DNA of 64,000 bases, from contig NC_054081.1 of the NCBI RefSeq assembly GCF_017562075.2, forward strand, positions 19,535,141-19,599,140, in the 5' to 3' direction. A program made the position numbers and the translations under genes. The notes beneath the pieces were generated by a model that did not search any database, was not told the DNA's origin, and saw only the letters and a program-made list of their open reading frames with translations. The stretch's first letter is position 1; every line of letters begins with the position of its first letter. Positions 22,808-34,500 of the stretch are shown here, in pieces. The DNA is from Anopheles merus. Lineage: Eukaryota; Arthropoda; Insecta; Diptera; Culicidae.

Positions 22808-25344
22808 GAGAGAGAGAGAGAGAGAGAGAGAGAAAATAAAATTGAAGATTTAGAGAAAAAATACAACTGAGAGACAGGATACAGTAAATAAAAAAAACGA
22901 AAAGAATGTAGAGATAGTTTGTATTATGTGATAACATTTACTAGAATAAAACAAAATTAGATGTGGTGCTGACTTTTGATTAATAAGGCACTTTTGATGC
23001 ATAAAAAATACAATAGGCAAATTTTGTTAGAGTCTTGTTAATTAGGAATCTTGTTGATAACTTCAAAGAAAGTAATGTAATGCGAACGAAAATCGGGGAA
23101 TAATTCCTACTGTTAAAAATAATTACATAAAATCGTTAGTCATGCATTTATATAAACAAACGGGATTTGTTTGCAAATCAAATGCTAATACATCACGACA
23201 GAATTGTGATTCAACCGAAATGCACATGATGATAGATAGATTAGAAGACTTGATTATAAACTATGGATCTAGCTATTGGAGATTGAAAAATAATCAATTT
23301 GTTGATTTCATTAATCGTTATTGTGTTTATCCAACAACATGTAGTATTTTAAGAATGCAGTTGCTTTGGAGGTTTGTGGTAATGATAGAGTATTTCAAAA
23401 ATATTAGAGGGAATCATTGCTCTTCCTATGCTTCTGATACAATACCAAAATTGATAACAGGATACAAGTTCAAAAAAAAACATTGGTCCGAAGGGTTTAC
23501 TCGCTATAATAGCAATCCAGATAGATTGTCCAGATCTCCAGATCCAGATCGACCAATCCCAATTTCAACCCATTCCAGATGGAGCTAGGCTAATTGCTAT
23601 GATAGCTACTAGGATGAAAGGACGTCCAATTTGACAGCCTACTGACCGATTTTGGTACCTGGTTTAGAGCAAATTAGCGATAAGTTCGGTTAAGGTCTTG
23701 AAGTAGGGTTGAATAAGGTCAACGCAAACAGCTGGTAAAAATTAGGCTCCATCGAGGATAGTAGCCAAAGCAATTAGAAGAAGACAGGCATATGATTGGA
23801 CAAATGGGCAAAATTATCTACGCGAGCGAAGGTTAAAGTAATCGAAATGAAGTCACTAACAGATTGATACACACGGACAACACAGAGTAACAAGCTGATC
23901 ATGAAGATTATTAAAATAGGATGGGAAATTAATTTTTAAATGCTTAACAATTAAAAAAAGAGATCATAATGACTACTTAAGGTAGTTGCAATCTTACATC
24001 GCAAAAAAGGGAAATGAAAATTCATTACGGACAAAATGAAACATAAGGTTAAAAAAAGAAGAAAGAAGAAAATTTAAGAGCATATACAATAACATGTTTG
24101 ATATTTTGCTACACCTTCCAGTACGTGTAGATAGCAAAAGTTGGTGCAGGAAAAATCATTCCTTCATGGAATAAAGAGTAACTGACAACATTTTGGACGA
24201 GTCCCAGGTCAGTAGATTATACGTGAGATAAAAAAAAGAATTCAAGTTTGTAAAACCAGCCCGTAAGACCAGCCCGTAAGACCAGCTAAGATGATATCTG
24301 AAAGATAATGTCCATAATAATGTAATGAAATATTATGTAATGTCTATTGATCATGGTGAGACTGACAAAAGCTAAAATGCATCGGAATGAGTTAGGAAAA
24401 TAGGGAAGAGTAAAGTTAACAAGAAGTATAGATACAAAAGATAGTTCGAAGAAGCGACGTATTGTAGGAATTGTGATAAATAGAAGAAGTAAATAAGACA
24501 AGAATCAAACATTACTGCAAATATGTAGAATATACGTAATTTATGTCAAATAGGCTTTGAGATGTTGAAATAAGTAAGCGTTGGAATAGGAATCTACCTT
24601 GCAAAAAAAAAAGTCAGACATGAGTCATCGATGAGGAGAGTTATAAATGTAGATGTGTTTGAAGTGTTAAGAATGAAGTCAAGCAAAGAAAGCGAGAAGG
24701 AAGATGACACGGAATTATAGGAGCAATGCAGAAGCAAGTGACACCGGGTAGAATTGAACCAACGAAGGATGTTGAAGCGGTTGAGCGCAGATCTCAAAGA
24801 AAAATCAGCTGTAGTTACAGTTACATGTATCGGATAAGTATTGAGTTTGGGAATTTTAAATGAAAAATGAAATTATTTTGAAAAATAATGTTTTTTGCAG
24901 CTTATCTTTAGCGTAATGCACAGGACTGTACCCTGAATCATGATGCAGAGAAGTCCTTCGAGGTAGCCGAGACACGGAAATGTACTACACGCAATAGGAT
25001 TTCAGAACACGGAGAGATGGAGCACATATATGATACAACCATCAAGTTACTAATGCTATGAAGGAAGTGGAAGAATAGAAGATCGAGATGTAGATGTACA
25101 AAAAAAATCATTTGCAGGAAACCACGACAGAGTAGTCAGAATCATGAAGTATTATGACAATTAAAAAGTTAGACCATGCAAATTTGGTTTTTGTTAGGAT
25201 TTAAGGATTAGACGTAGATGTATATACAATCGATATTGTAAACCGTGAATTGTTTGCTTTAAGTTGAAAACCATAGAAAATCTGTATAACAGAATATAAG
25301 AGAGGCTTTTTTTTTCACTGTTTTTCTTGGAGGAGGAAAGGGAT
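22381..25344 (+). other. Internal region of the LTR element, no recognised genes
   Basis: Purine-rich on the plus strand, with an (AGAG)n microsatellite at 22690-22835. One 148-codon open frame at 23142-23588 (RLEDLIINYGSSYWRLKN... near its middle) has no recognised similarity and could be a gag remnant. The rest has no coding support. Confidence 0.5.
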
Positions 25345-25469
25345 TGTAGAATGCAATAGCAGTGACAGAGAGGGACAGCATGTACAAGTAGGGAGAATAG
25401 GTTGACAGTTATTATTGAACCACCGCCGAAGACGGGCGAATAAATATTGCACCGAACCAGAACTCTACA
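25345..25469 (+). repeat. 3' LTR (125 bp)
   Basis: Second copy of the LTR at 20170. It is followed by AGTAC, which matches the base run before the 5' LTR. Confidence 0.9.
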
Positions 25470-26193
25470 AGTACCTTTCCAATTTTTTAACTCATCTAAT
25501 CGTCTAAACCTTCTATATATTTCTGATGGCAAATATATATCTACTAGGTGCTCTGATACACTATCGCATTGCATACCAGACCATTTGTAACATTTCCCTA
25601 ACTTCCCATCTCTCCTTACAAATAAAAGTCTTTTCAATTTACCTAAGTAAAACAAATGCATTGATTCTGAATCTATGGCATCTCTTATTATATCGATGTC
25701 AGGTATTTCTAAAAGAGGAGAGATTACTTTCACATGATCTGGGTATGTTCCGGCTCGAAATTCTTTATCTGTTCGAAGAGAGGCATTGATGCTTTTAAAA
25801 ATCGTTGTATTTGAAAGGGGACTAAACTCTCCTTTGCAGGTACACTTCATACATCCATGAGTAGCATTAAAATACGCAGATCCTGAGAAATGATAGAACA
25901 TTTAATATTAATTATAAATCATGTACCAAATCCAATTGACATACACTTAATAAATGCTCGAGCAGGTGCATCCGCAATAATGGCACGCATATTGATTTTG
26001 ATTTTAGTAGAATTGATCAAAATACCATTTATCAGGATATCTTTCAGGTCATCCACCAACTTTCTCAAATAGTCCTGCACGTTTGTTGGCTTGCTTTGAC
26101 CACAAAATATACCCACAGTCATAACTGGAGCATTTTCTAGTTCCTCAATATCCATCAATATAGGCCAAAACTGTGTTCTACTACTTTTGTACA
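25470..26193 (-). pseudogene. Transposase-like gene, central part
   Basis: Minus strand: LYKSSRTQFWPILMDIE, VGIFCGQSKPTNVQDYL, IIADAPARAFIKC, then a 44-bp GT-AG interval (25883-25926), then SAYFNATHGCMKCTCKGEF, RTDKEF, ISPLLEIPDIDI, MHLFYLGKLKRLL and YLPSEIYRRFRRLDELKNWKGT. This order (KSS-QFWPIL, CDAPAR, CxxC, SPLL, MHL-LG-KRLL, RWKATE) is that of a widespread arthropod and hydrozoan transposase-domain family known to me only as uncharacterised. A DDE assignment could not be made by eye. The gene is split on both sides by insertions. Confidence 0.7.
25883..25926 (-). other. Short intron of the transposase-like gene
   Basis: Donor GTACAT and acceptor TTTCTCAG on the minus strand. Removing it joins IGF and SAYFN in frame and removes the only stop in this stretch. 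At 44 bp it is at the lower limit for an insect intron. Confidence 0.6.
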
Positions 26194-26201
26194 ATGGTAA
26201 T

Positions 26202-27174
26202 CATAGCTGCAAAATGTCACTATCAATGTTATAAAAAAATATGACTGAAACAAAATTCATATCAGCGTCACGTACTCAATTGTGATAATCAGAGGTGATA
26301 CTCAGAACGATTGCTGTGACTATTACATGTTCATGACATGTTTGCGACCATCGCTTGGTCAGTCACTATATCACGACTTTTTTTGCTGTGATCAATTTTT
26401 CAAAATGTCACTGACATAGTCATGACAAATTCTGGCTGAAACAAAATCATCTCAGCGTCACGAGCTCTACTGTGAAGATCAGAGGCGAGCCTCAAACAGT
26501 TGGTGCGACCATCGCATGCTTGGTGACATTGTGTGCAACCAACTCGTGTTCAATCACTTGGTCGCGACATTTTCAGTCGGTGATCATCGCGATGGTCACG
26601 GGAGATATGCATTGCGTGCGAGTGGTTCCAAGAAACAAAATGAGCATGTTTTCTCGCTCTGTTTGACCCGACAGATAATCAGAACAGATAGAGGGAGAAA
26701 ACATGCTCATTTTGTTGCTAGAGCCCACGCGCCAAGTATATATATTCCAAGAATGTCGCGATTATCGCCGACAACAATGTCGTGACCAAGTGAGTGACCA
26801 AAAGTTGGGTGCTAAACTAAACGTCACCAAGCATGTGATTGATTCTTCAACTGTTTGAGTATAGTCACTGATCATCTCAGTTGTGTACGTGATCTGATTT
26901 GAGCTTCGTTTCAGTCATGAGTGTTGATGATTGAAACAGTGGCATTTGGCACCACTGTTTACAGCCAGAAAAAAATCATGATTATGCTTGCGCCGGCATT
27001 AAGCTAAGCTTGTCAGTCAGAGTATCGCGTTGGACTCAAGAATTCACATGTCGTGTTCAGCATGTCATGACGCACTTTTATTGACTATCACCAATGAGCA
27101 TCAAGCAACCACGGATATGTTCATTGTTTTCGTTGGTGAAAATCTCGTGATACTCATGACATTTTGCAGCACTG
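26202..27174. mobile_element. 973-bp non-autonomous hAT-like element in the transposase gene
   Basis: Flanked by the 8-bp duplication ATGGTAAT (26194-26201 and 27175-27182). The termini are CATAGCTGCAAAATGTCA and, reversed, CAGTGCTGCAAAATGTCA. The interior repeats itself: about 90 bp from 26210 recurs from 26402 (AAAATGTCACT, then CTGAAACAAAAT, TCAGCGTCACG and ATCAGAGG). It has no coding capacity. It interrupts the DGLP/LYKSS point of the transposase-like protein. Confidence 0.85.
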
Positions 27175-27182
27175 ATGGTAAT

Positions 27183-27670
27183 CCATCAATCGAAATGTTG
27201 ATGGATAACGTTGTCATATTTTGCACACGAGAGCTAGAAATTAAAGCCAAATATGAGTGTTCGTATGCTATTAGATACTTTATGCTATTACCTGTAGTAG
27301 TTTCTAATGTTTTGAGCAACACTGTAATACCATAATTGGCCTCCGGGAATGTTGTGAATATCGTCATTATTCCTCCTGGTATTCAGAAGAGTTCGAGCAG
27401 ATTTTGGTAGGCTTCGTCCCAGGTTAGCTGATAATATATTAGACAGCAGATCGATTGCGATGTGTGACTGATTTGTTGACAAAGCATAAAATGTTTTGCA
27501 TTCTTCGAAGGACATATTGGAAAAATCCATTTTATCAGTCTCATGTATTGATAATGTTTCCTGATCTGATTCCTCTTCGTCATACATGTCTTCTTTACAT
27601 TCCATTGCAACATCTAAATCTGCCGTATTATTTTCGATGTTGTGTCTTTTGCTCTTTGCACTTTTTACTT
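27183..27670 (-). pseudogene. Transposase-like gene, 5' part
   Basis: Reads from an acidic N-terminus (ATG at about 27605) through NQSHIAIDLLSNILS, LPKSARTLLNTRRN and IPGGQLWYYSVAQNI, then with a frame change to INISIDGLP, where the hAT element cuts it. The ARTLL-TPR and IPGGQYWY-like motifs fit the N-terminal domain of the same family as 25470-26193. A possible GTAATAGC donor lies at the frame change, so an intron is an alternative to a frameshift. Confidence 0.65.
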
Positions 27671-27980
27671 TTATTTACACATTAAAACTTTACATAATAA
27701 ATAATAATAAACAAACAAACATATACAAACACGTTAAAACGTACAACACTTTACAACGTAGGCCGCGCGCCAGCCGCACCGAGCGCCCCTGCCGAGAGCT
27801 CCTGCTCGATCGTACTTCGTGCACACTCTGCTCGGCGCTCGGCACACACTAAGCCTTGCGCGCTTAGTGTGTGCGACAGTGTGCGTGTACACACTGTCGT
27901 CCCCCTGGGCGTTGACCGGTGGCAGCGCAACTGCCACGGCAAGTCCAGGGGTCGGCACGCACGGCTGCCCACAACAAAAG
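27671..27980. other. GC-rich interval with tandem hairpins, no gene
   Basis: No coding support. Two adjacent perfect hairpins lie at 27842-27874 (12-bp stem GCACACACTAAG) and 27874-27899 (10-bp stem CGACAGTGTG). Base composition differs sharply from the AT-rich flanks, which suggests a separate insertion. Confidence 0.5.
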
Positions 27981-28134
27981 GCATCAATTTAAAAAATGTA
28001 AAAAGAAGTACTGTAACCACGAAAGATGAGAAAAATATACACCAGAACGACCTAAAAATAATTAATGTTTAATATTATTTTACAGCTGATAGTGTATGGG
28101 CAAAATATTTCAATAACAAACATGATATTCCCAT
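27981..28134 (+). pseudogene. Errantivirus-like pol 3' end and env leader, left fragment
   Basis: A short basic reading that ends at a stop at 28070-28072 could be the pol C-terminus. It is followed by TTATTTTACAG, a splice-acceptor-like site of the kind that precedes env in errantiviruses, and by the sequence duplicated around the I element (ACATGATATTCCCAT, 28120-28134). The assignment depends mainly on the env piece on the other side at 36061. Confidence 0.4.
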
Positions 28135-28524
28135 TCTGTCCCCAACCACGAAGCGAATCAGACGTGATCGATACGCGCTCCAAGTGGATGGATTTTTTGC
28201 CGGACAACAAGCCACTGACCTCGACCATACGCACTGCAAAGGAATACGTGCGAGAACGATCGGAAAGCGATCTGTGCTTAGTGTATAGTGCGTACAGTGT
28301 GTAGTGCGTAGAGTTGTGTGCAGCGCGTGTATACGCGCTGCGTGTGTACTGTAGTGTAGGTTTGTGAGTGTAGAGCGCATTCGTCGGACAGGTGCGTAGC
28401 GCTCGTTCGTCGTGTACTCTCGCTCTCGTGTGTCTACTTGTGGTAAGTGATCCTCTCTTGTTTACCTATCCTTTCTCGTCACACAGTTGGGTTTTTTTTT
28501 TGTTTCTCTCGCTCCGACTCTCTC

Positions 28525-29608
28525 ATGGAGGCGGAGCCGATGGATGAATCGGAGGAGGGCTTTACTACAGTGAAGCGAAAAAGTTCTGATCCAGGACAGA
28601 ATGCGAAAAAAAAGGCTAGTAACGAGCCCTTACCTTCAACGTCCCGTGATCAATTCATGGGTCAATCGTTGAAAGGGAATCCCAGATTCCGAGCGTATCC
28701 CGCATCGTATAACGGGATACATGATGTATTTTTCATGCCGAAAAATAAACAGCTCGATGTAAGAGCAATTACGGCATCAGTTTATAAAAAATACCCAGGT
28801 GTCTTAGACATTATTCGCCCGCGTCCAAACAAGCTGCGGGTCACCACAAAAGACCGGATGCAAGCCAATGCTATTGCGGCCGATCCGTCCTATACGGAGG
28901 ATTACCGGGTATATATTCCCGGTGGATTGGTGGAAGTCGTCGGTGTCATTGATGACTTAGATTACCCCTTAGAGGACATCCTAAAGTACGGACAAGGGGC
29001 TTTTCTACACCAATCCTCCCCTCGGGTAAAGGTCCTTGAAGTTAAAAAACTTTACGCTTCAAGTGCGGTCGATGGAAAGAAGGTGTTCCGTGAGACTTCC
29101 TCACTCCGGATCACCTTCGAGGGTACAGTCCTGCCAAACACGCTGTACATTGAAGGGCTCAGAGTGCCCATCCGTCGACCATTTGTGCAAAAAATAGCAT
29201 GCTGCACAAAATGTAGCCAGATTGGACATTCAGAGCCTTACTGCACAAACTCCGTGAAGTGTGGCAAATGCAAGGGATCGCATTCAACATCCGAATGCAA
29301 GGCCGAAACCCAGAAATGCATTCACTGCAAGCAGGAATGGCACGAAATGTCGTTGTGTTCTGTTTACCGAAAAAAACAATCGGAACACAAACGGGCCGTC
29401 TTGCAGAATACAAGAGGATCGTACACCGATGTTTTGAAGTCCACCTCAAATGTGAATCCGTTCGATAACCTTCCCTATTGGAGGGTAATGAACCGTTGCC
29501 CAATCTGGCACCATTAAATGGAGTTTAAAAGATTGTATACAACACGGGTACCAAACAAAAAGACGATAAAAAAAAATGTTAAAGCTTCACCCAAAAAGGC
29601 ACCTCGAC
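28525..29608 (+). pseudogene. I-clade element ORF1, gag-like protein with zinc knuckles
   Basis: Start at ATG 28525 (MEAEPMDESEEGFTTVKRK), because upstream in-frame codons fall in the Ser/Phe-rich 5' UTR reading. A central RRM-like region is followed by three CCHC-type knuckles between residues ~245 and ~290: CCTKCSQIGHSEPYC, CGKCKGSHSTSEC and CIHCKQEWHEMSLC. A frameshift near 29485 leads to a stop at 29515-29517 in the original frame. Coding-like sequence (KASPKKAPRRHD) continues to the hAT insertion and resumes after 31294. Confidence 0.8.
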
Positions 29609-29914
29609 GTCACGACTAGTGTTGGGAATTTCGTTAAAAAAAGGAACGGAACTAGTTCATTTTTCAAAAAGAACGGAACGTGAACCTAGGGTGCAAATGA
29701 ACCGAACCAGAGCTGTCACTGTCAAGCCAAACTGTCATCCGGGGGGGGGGGGGGGGGGGGGTGTTACTTGAGACAGGATATGAAAAGGCGTTTCTTAAAT
29801 CATCATTCTGAATCACCAAATCCAAATGGGTTCATCCTATATCCAGTAAGCTGTACCAGCTGTGCTAATATAAAGCATGCATTTATTATCTAGCATTTTT
29901 TTAACTTTGTAGAT

Positions 29915-30405
29915 GCGACGACCATTTTCGGTCAAAGCCTTCCTGTTGCAAACTATTGCAACAGCACTCTTTCTTTCGCCCGTAGTAGTATTAAGTATTA
30001 AATAACAAGCGTTTTCTTAAGCAGTCTTATATTATTTTATTATTGCGACGCTAAAAATCAATCGCTTGACTCGGGCTACCGCGAAAGAGTCGCCTTCGGT
30101 CATTGCCTTAGCCACGCTGTTCGGGAGCCTTTGAGCGATCGGGAATATTCGGCTCGATCGGTATTGGATGCTTCCCACACTACGCGTTTGTACCGCGCTC
30201 TGTCGGGAATCACTGTAGATAACACCGACAGATCGAATCTAACGTTAATAATTATTAACACTTCCTGTACCACTAATAGGCTTGGCTATCAGTAACTTAA
30301 ATGCCCATAGCAGGATAATCATCCCAGCGTATGGGGGCACGATCCATTCGAGGCTTTTACCCATGCCGATGTTATTGAGCGGTAGGAGTTGACGATTGTA
30401 TCACG
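29915..30405 (-). mobile_element. Degenerate SINE200-like copy, itself interrupted
   Basis: Minus-strand SINE: TTTCGGTCAAAGCCTTCCTG at the left corresponds to the GTCGGTCAAGGCCTGCCTG part of the copy at 16772. GGCTTGGCTATCAGTAAC, CCCATAGCAGGATA and the AGTTGACGATTGTATCACGAG end lie at 30275-30405. A 314-bp insert separates the two parts. Confidence 0.7.
29947..30260. mobile_element. 314-bp insert inside the SINE
   Basis: Flanked by the perfect 8-bp duplication CTTCCTGT (29939-29946 and 30261-30268), which also restores SINE continuity when collapsed. It starts TGCAAACTATTG and ends ATTATTAACA, with no strong inverted repeat. The 8-bp duplication suggests a hAT- or P-type element, but the class is unproven. 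Confidence 0.6.
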
Positions 30406-31588
30406 AGATTGACTAATTATTTGAAGTTCACTTACTACTTACAACAAATAGTTTTTTTTTTCACATAAATCGTTTACAACATAACGGCACTCAAACGGTT
30501 GTCGAATGGAACAGAATGCTTCGAATCGAATGGCTAAATATTGGAATCATGCCGAGTACCAAGATCAAGCGGATATCGTGGCATAAAAAATAAATACATT
30601 TTATTTTTCGTTGTTCATAATCGCATATTAAAATACATCTCTTCCAACCCGTTCTGCCATATGAGTACAGATTTAAATTTTGATAATAATTATTTGTCTG
30701 GTTAGGATAAGCTAAATTATAACAAAAAGTATAATAGATGTTACAAATAACACCATAACACCAAATAACATATTTTGGTTTCGCTTATCACGATTTTTAT
30801 AAACGATACGCGACGAAGTGCGATGAATATTCCTGTGAGCATGGGAGAGTGCACAGGCAACACATACTGTGTGCGAGAAAGAGTGAACAGTTATCTTGCA
30901 TGCAGCAAGCAACAGCCGGACAAAGCCGGTTTTTTTAAAGAACGGAACGCACGAACGATAGCACCTTGCTGACAATATTGAAGCGGCAAAGACCGCAACG
31001 GAGTGAACGGAAAGAACGTATTGAACGGAACGGAATGAACGGAAAGAACGGAATGAACGGAAAGAACGAAATGAACGGAAAGAACGAAATGAACGGAACG
31101 GAATGAACGGAATGAACGGAACGGAGCGGAATGAACGGAAAGAACGGAATGAACGGAACGGAGCGGAATGAACGGAAAGAACGGAATGAACGGAACGGAA
31201 CGATTTGTATAAAGGATCGGAACGGAACGGCCTACATAAAGAACGGAACTTTTTTACTAGGTTCGGACCGGAACGGCCAACACTAGTCACGACAACGCGA
31301 CCCCACGCCAAACCCAGGGCTCCAAACCCCCCCGTGACGCTCGCACCCATCCACGTTCCCGTAACCCTTCCAATCCCAGCAATCTGGCGTTCCCTAGCGA
31401 ACCCAGATCTTTCTCCAGGCCATCCCTCCCAAGCCTGACAGAGATTTACACTCTCTCCTTGACTCCCTCCACCTCCCGGAACCCCTTACCGGATTGATTC
31501 CCCTGGCATTTCCTTTCCTAAGAGGAATGGTCAAGCAGTGGTTATCAAAATGGCCTTGTCTTAGTATGATGGTCCGTTTGGATGATTA

Positions 31589-34500
31589 ATGCCTCCAATG
31601 ACCACTATACTACAGTGGAACTGCAGAAGTTTTTTAGGTAAAATTGACTCTTTTAAAGTACTTATAGGGCAACACAATTGTAACGCATTTGCCCTAAGTG
31701 AAACTTGGCTCTCACCCGATAAAAATATTACCTTCCCGGGATATAATATTATTCGTCAAGATCGACATGATCCAACTAGCGATAGGCGTGGTGGGGGAGT
31801 GTTAATTGGTATTCGTAGCAGTCACAGCTTCAGCAGAATACCCCTCCCCACACCCGAGGTAATCGAATACGTCGCGATCCAGGCAAAGCTAGGAGATCTT
31901 GACGTTTCTATTGCCTCAATTTATATCCCACCGGGAGCCAATCTGGATCCAAAGAAGATCAACAAGGATCTTGAGACAGTAGTAACGGTACTATCAAAAC
32001 CATTTTCATCCTGGGCGACTTTAACGCCCATGGATCAGATTGGGGTTGCACGCATGACGATAATCGTGCACCAATCATTAGGGATATTTGCGACACACAC
32101 AGTTTGACAATTCTAAACTCTGGTGAAGCAACTAGGGTGCCCTCACCTATGGCACGACCCAGAGCAATAGACCTTTCTCTTTGTTCGTCATCTTTTGGGC
32201 TGGATTCTATGTGGAAGGTAATCCAAGACCCGCTTGGTAGCGACCATCTGTCAATAAAGATCTCGATTATCAAGATGAGTCGCACAGTCGATCAAGTCCC
32301 CGCTAATTGTGACTTAACGAGGAACATCGACTGGACGAAATACGGCGACCAAATGACCGCTTTGCTAATCCGCGTAGAACCCAGTTTCTCCGTAAATGAG
32401 GAGTACGCAAATCTCGTTATGGCGATAAACGAGTGCGCCCTCGGTGCCCAAACGAGGCCGCCCCCCCGGCAAGGATTTTTAAAAGACCACCCACTCCTTG
32501 GTGGGACGCGGATTGTAAAGCGGCATTCTCAGCGAAGCGGAAGGCTTTTGCCAGGTATAGAGACACCGGTTCCATGGATCTATACATTCATTATAGAGGC
32601 CTGGAGCGTAGGTGCAAAAACTTGCTTAAAGCAAAAAAAGGTCATACTGGCCGAGGTATGTCAAAAACCTCAAGCCTTCCACTTCGCTAACGGAGCTTCA
32701 GAGCATGGCGAAAAGGATGCGCAACAGCAAAGCAACAAACGAGAGCGAAAGGGTTTCTGGGGCATGGCTAGAGCCATTTGCACAAAAAGTCTGCCCTGAT
32801 TTCGCTCAAGCACCACCATATCAACAGAGTGCTCATGGGAGTGATCCGCAAATGGATTCACCGTTCTCAATGGTTGAGCTATCGCTTGCTCTGTACTCCA
32901 GCAACAATTCGTCTCCAGGACTGGATCAGATTCGGAACAAATTGCTCCATAATCTGCCAGATCTGGCGAAGAAACGGCTGTTGAGATTATTCAACATTAT
33001 GTTGGAGCTTAACACCGTCCCGTTGGAGTGGAGGGAAGTGAAAGTAGTCACCCTTTTGAAACCTGGCAAACAGGCATCAGACTATAATTCTTATCGACCG
33101 ATAGCAATGTTATCTTGTCTGCGAAAATTATTTGAGAAAATGATTCTTTTTAGACTGGACAATTGGCTTGAATCCAAAGGCCTCTTGTCAAGTACCCAAT
33201 TTGGCTTTCGCAAAGGCAAGGGTACCAACGATTGCTTGGCGCTGCTTGTGTCCGAAATCGAGATGGCTCATTCTCGTAAAGAAATGATGGCATCTGCATT
33301 TCTTGACATCAAGGGGGCTTTTGACTCAGTATCAGTCAATGTTCTGTGTCAAAAGTTAGAATCTGCGGGCTTAACCCCAAGACTGAATAACGTCTTATTC
33401 AACCTCCTTTCGGAAAAGGCAATGAATTTCGACAATAGCTTCATGAAAATTCGGAGAGTCAGCTTTTATGGACTACCACAAGGGTCCTGTTTGAGCCCCT
33501 TGTTGTACAATTTTTATGTCAACGATATAGATACTTGCCTTGCACCTGGCTGTAGCCTTAGGCAATTGGCGGACGACGGTGTTGTATCAGTCGCCAGCAA
33601 CAACATCGCCGACCTTCAAAGTCCTTTGCAAACCACACTCAACAATTTAGAAGTGTGGGTTACAAACCTAGGTATCGAGTTTTCTCCAGAGAAAACGGAA
33701 ATGCTGATATTCTCTTTCTTTTACAACACTGAGAGTAATAGACGCTTGAATTTGGTTGACCCAAAGGTCGATATCTTTTTATATGGTAAAAAGATACCCA
33801 TTGCCAAATCTTTTCGATACCTAGGGGTTTGGTTTGATAGCAAAAATGTATGGAGGACACATATTGACTATCTGGTACAGAAGTGTACAAGAAGAATCAA
33901 TTTTCTCAGAACGATTACCGGACTCTGGTGGGGTGCACACCCCAAAGACGTCCTTAACCTATATAAGACTACGATACTGTCCGTCTTGGAGTATGGTTGC
34001 ATATGCTTCCACTGGGCAGCCAAGTCGCATTTAATCCGACTTGAGAGGATTCAGTATCGCTGTCTTAGAATCGCGCTAGGTAGCATGAAGTCGACTCATA
34101 ACAACTCACTCGAAGTGATGTCCGGAGTGATGCCGCTAAAGCTACGTTTTGAGCTACTATCGCTTCGCCTTTTCGTCCGCTCTACAGTATCAAATCCCTT
34201 GATAATCGAGAACTTTGAAACACTGCAAGAGATAGGTTCTAAATGCAAAATCATGAAGGTCTATCATGATTTTGTTTCCTTACAGGTGCACCCTAGTACT
34301 TCTCAAAGTATAACTAGTGCCAGCTTACCAGAGTCCTGCAGTTCCATTTTAAGTGTAGATACCTCATTGAAGGAGGAAATTAAAGGTATCCCCGATAACC
34401 TTCGCCGGATGACAATTCCCAGCAAATCTGTCGAGAAACATGGCCATGCTAACAGTAACCATTTTTATACTGACGGATCCTCATCAGAGCAGGGGATTGG

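Larger units (their letters stand above)
20170..25469 (+). mobile_element. Non-coding LTR retroelement (LARD/TRIM-like) with stem-loop array
   Basis: Identical-length 125-bp LTRs (20170-20294 and 25345-25469) start TGTAGAATGC and end ACTCTACA. They are flanked by the 5-bp duplication AGTAC (20165-20169 and 25470-25474). A primer-binding site TGGCGCAGTCGGTA begins at 20297, as in the 17.6/297 group (tRNA-Ser), and a polypurine tract GGAGGAGGAAAGGGA sits at 25329-25343. No gag, pol or env is recognisable, so it must rely on proteins from another element. The insertion splits a codon triplet of the transposase-like gene. Confidence 0.85.
17150..27670. mobile_element. Large DNA transposon with two convergent genes (DUF4806-type and transposase-like)
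   Basis: The left edge (17150-17260) matches the terminus of the foldback element at 41331-42114 (ATAACCAAATCG, then GTAACCCACTG and the GTGGTCGATTCAGTCGTTAAC stretch). Inside are a plus-strand DUF4806-like gene (17709-18987) and a minus-strand transposase-like gene (27670-19196) ending about 210 bp apart tail to tail. An LTR element and a hAT element interrupt the transposase gene. The right terminus was not found, so the extent is a minimum and the association of the left terminus with the genes is inference. Confidence 0.6.
29617..31285. mobile_element. 1.67-kb non-autonomous hAT-like element with (GGAACGGAATGAAC)n fill
   Basis: A perfect 9-bp terminal inverted repeat TAGTGTTGG is flanked by the perfect 8-bp duplication GTCACGAC (29609-29616 and 31286-31293). 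Near both ends are GGAACGGAAC-type words. From 30975 to 31230 these expand into an irregular array of GGAACGGAATGAAC and GGAAAGAACG. It also holds a poly-G run (29742-29761) and a SINE. No transposase is present. It lies at the end of the I-element ORF1. Confidence 0.9.

Noticed and set aside
22506..22937. Ser/Leu-rich minus-strand frame
   Set aside because: Translation of the (AGAG)n microsatellite.
30712..31350. 212-codon minus-strand frame rich in FRSFRSV repeats
   Set aside because: Translation of the GGAACGGAATGAAC repeat fill of the hAT element.
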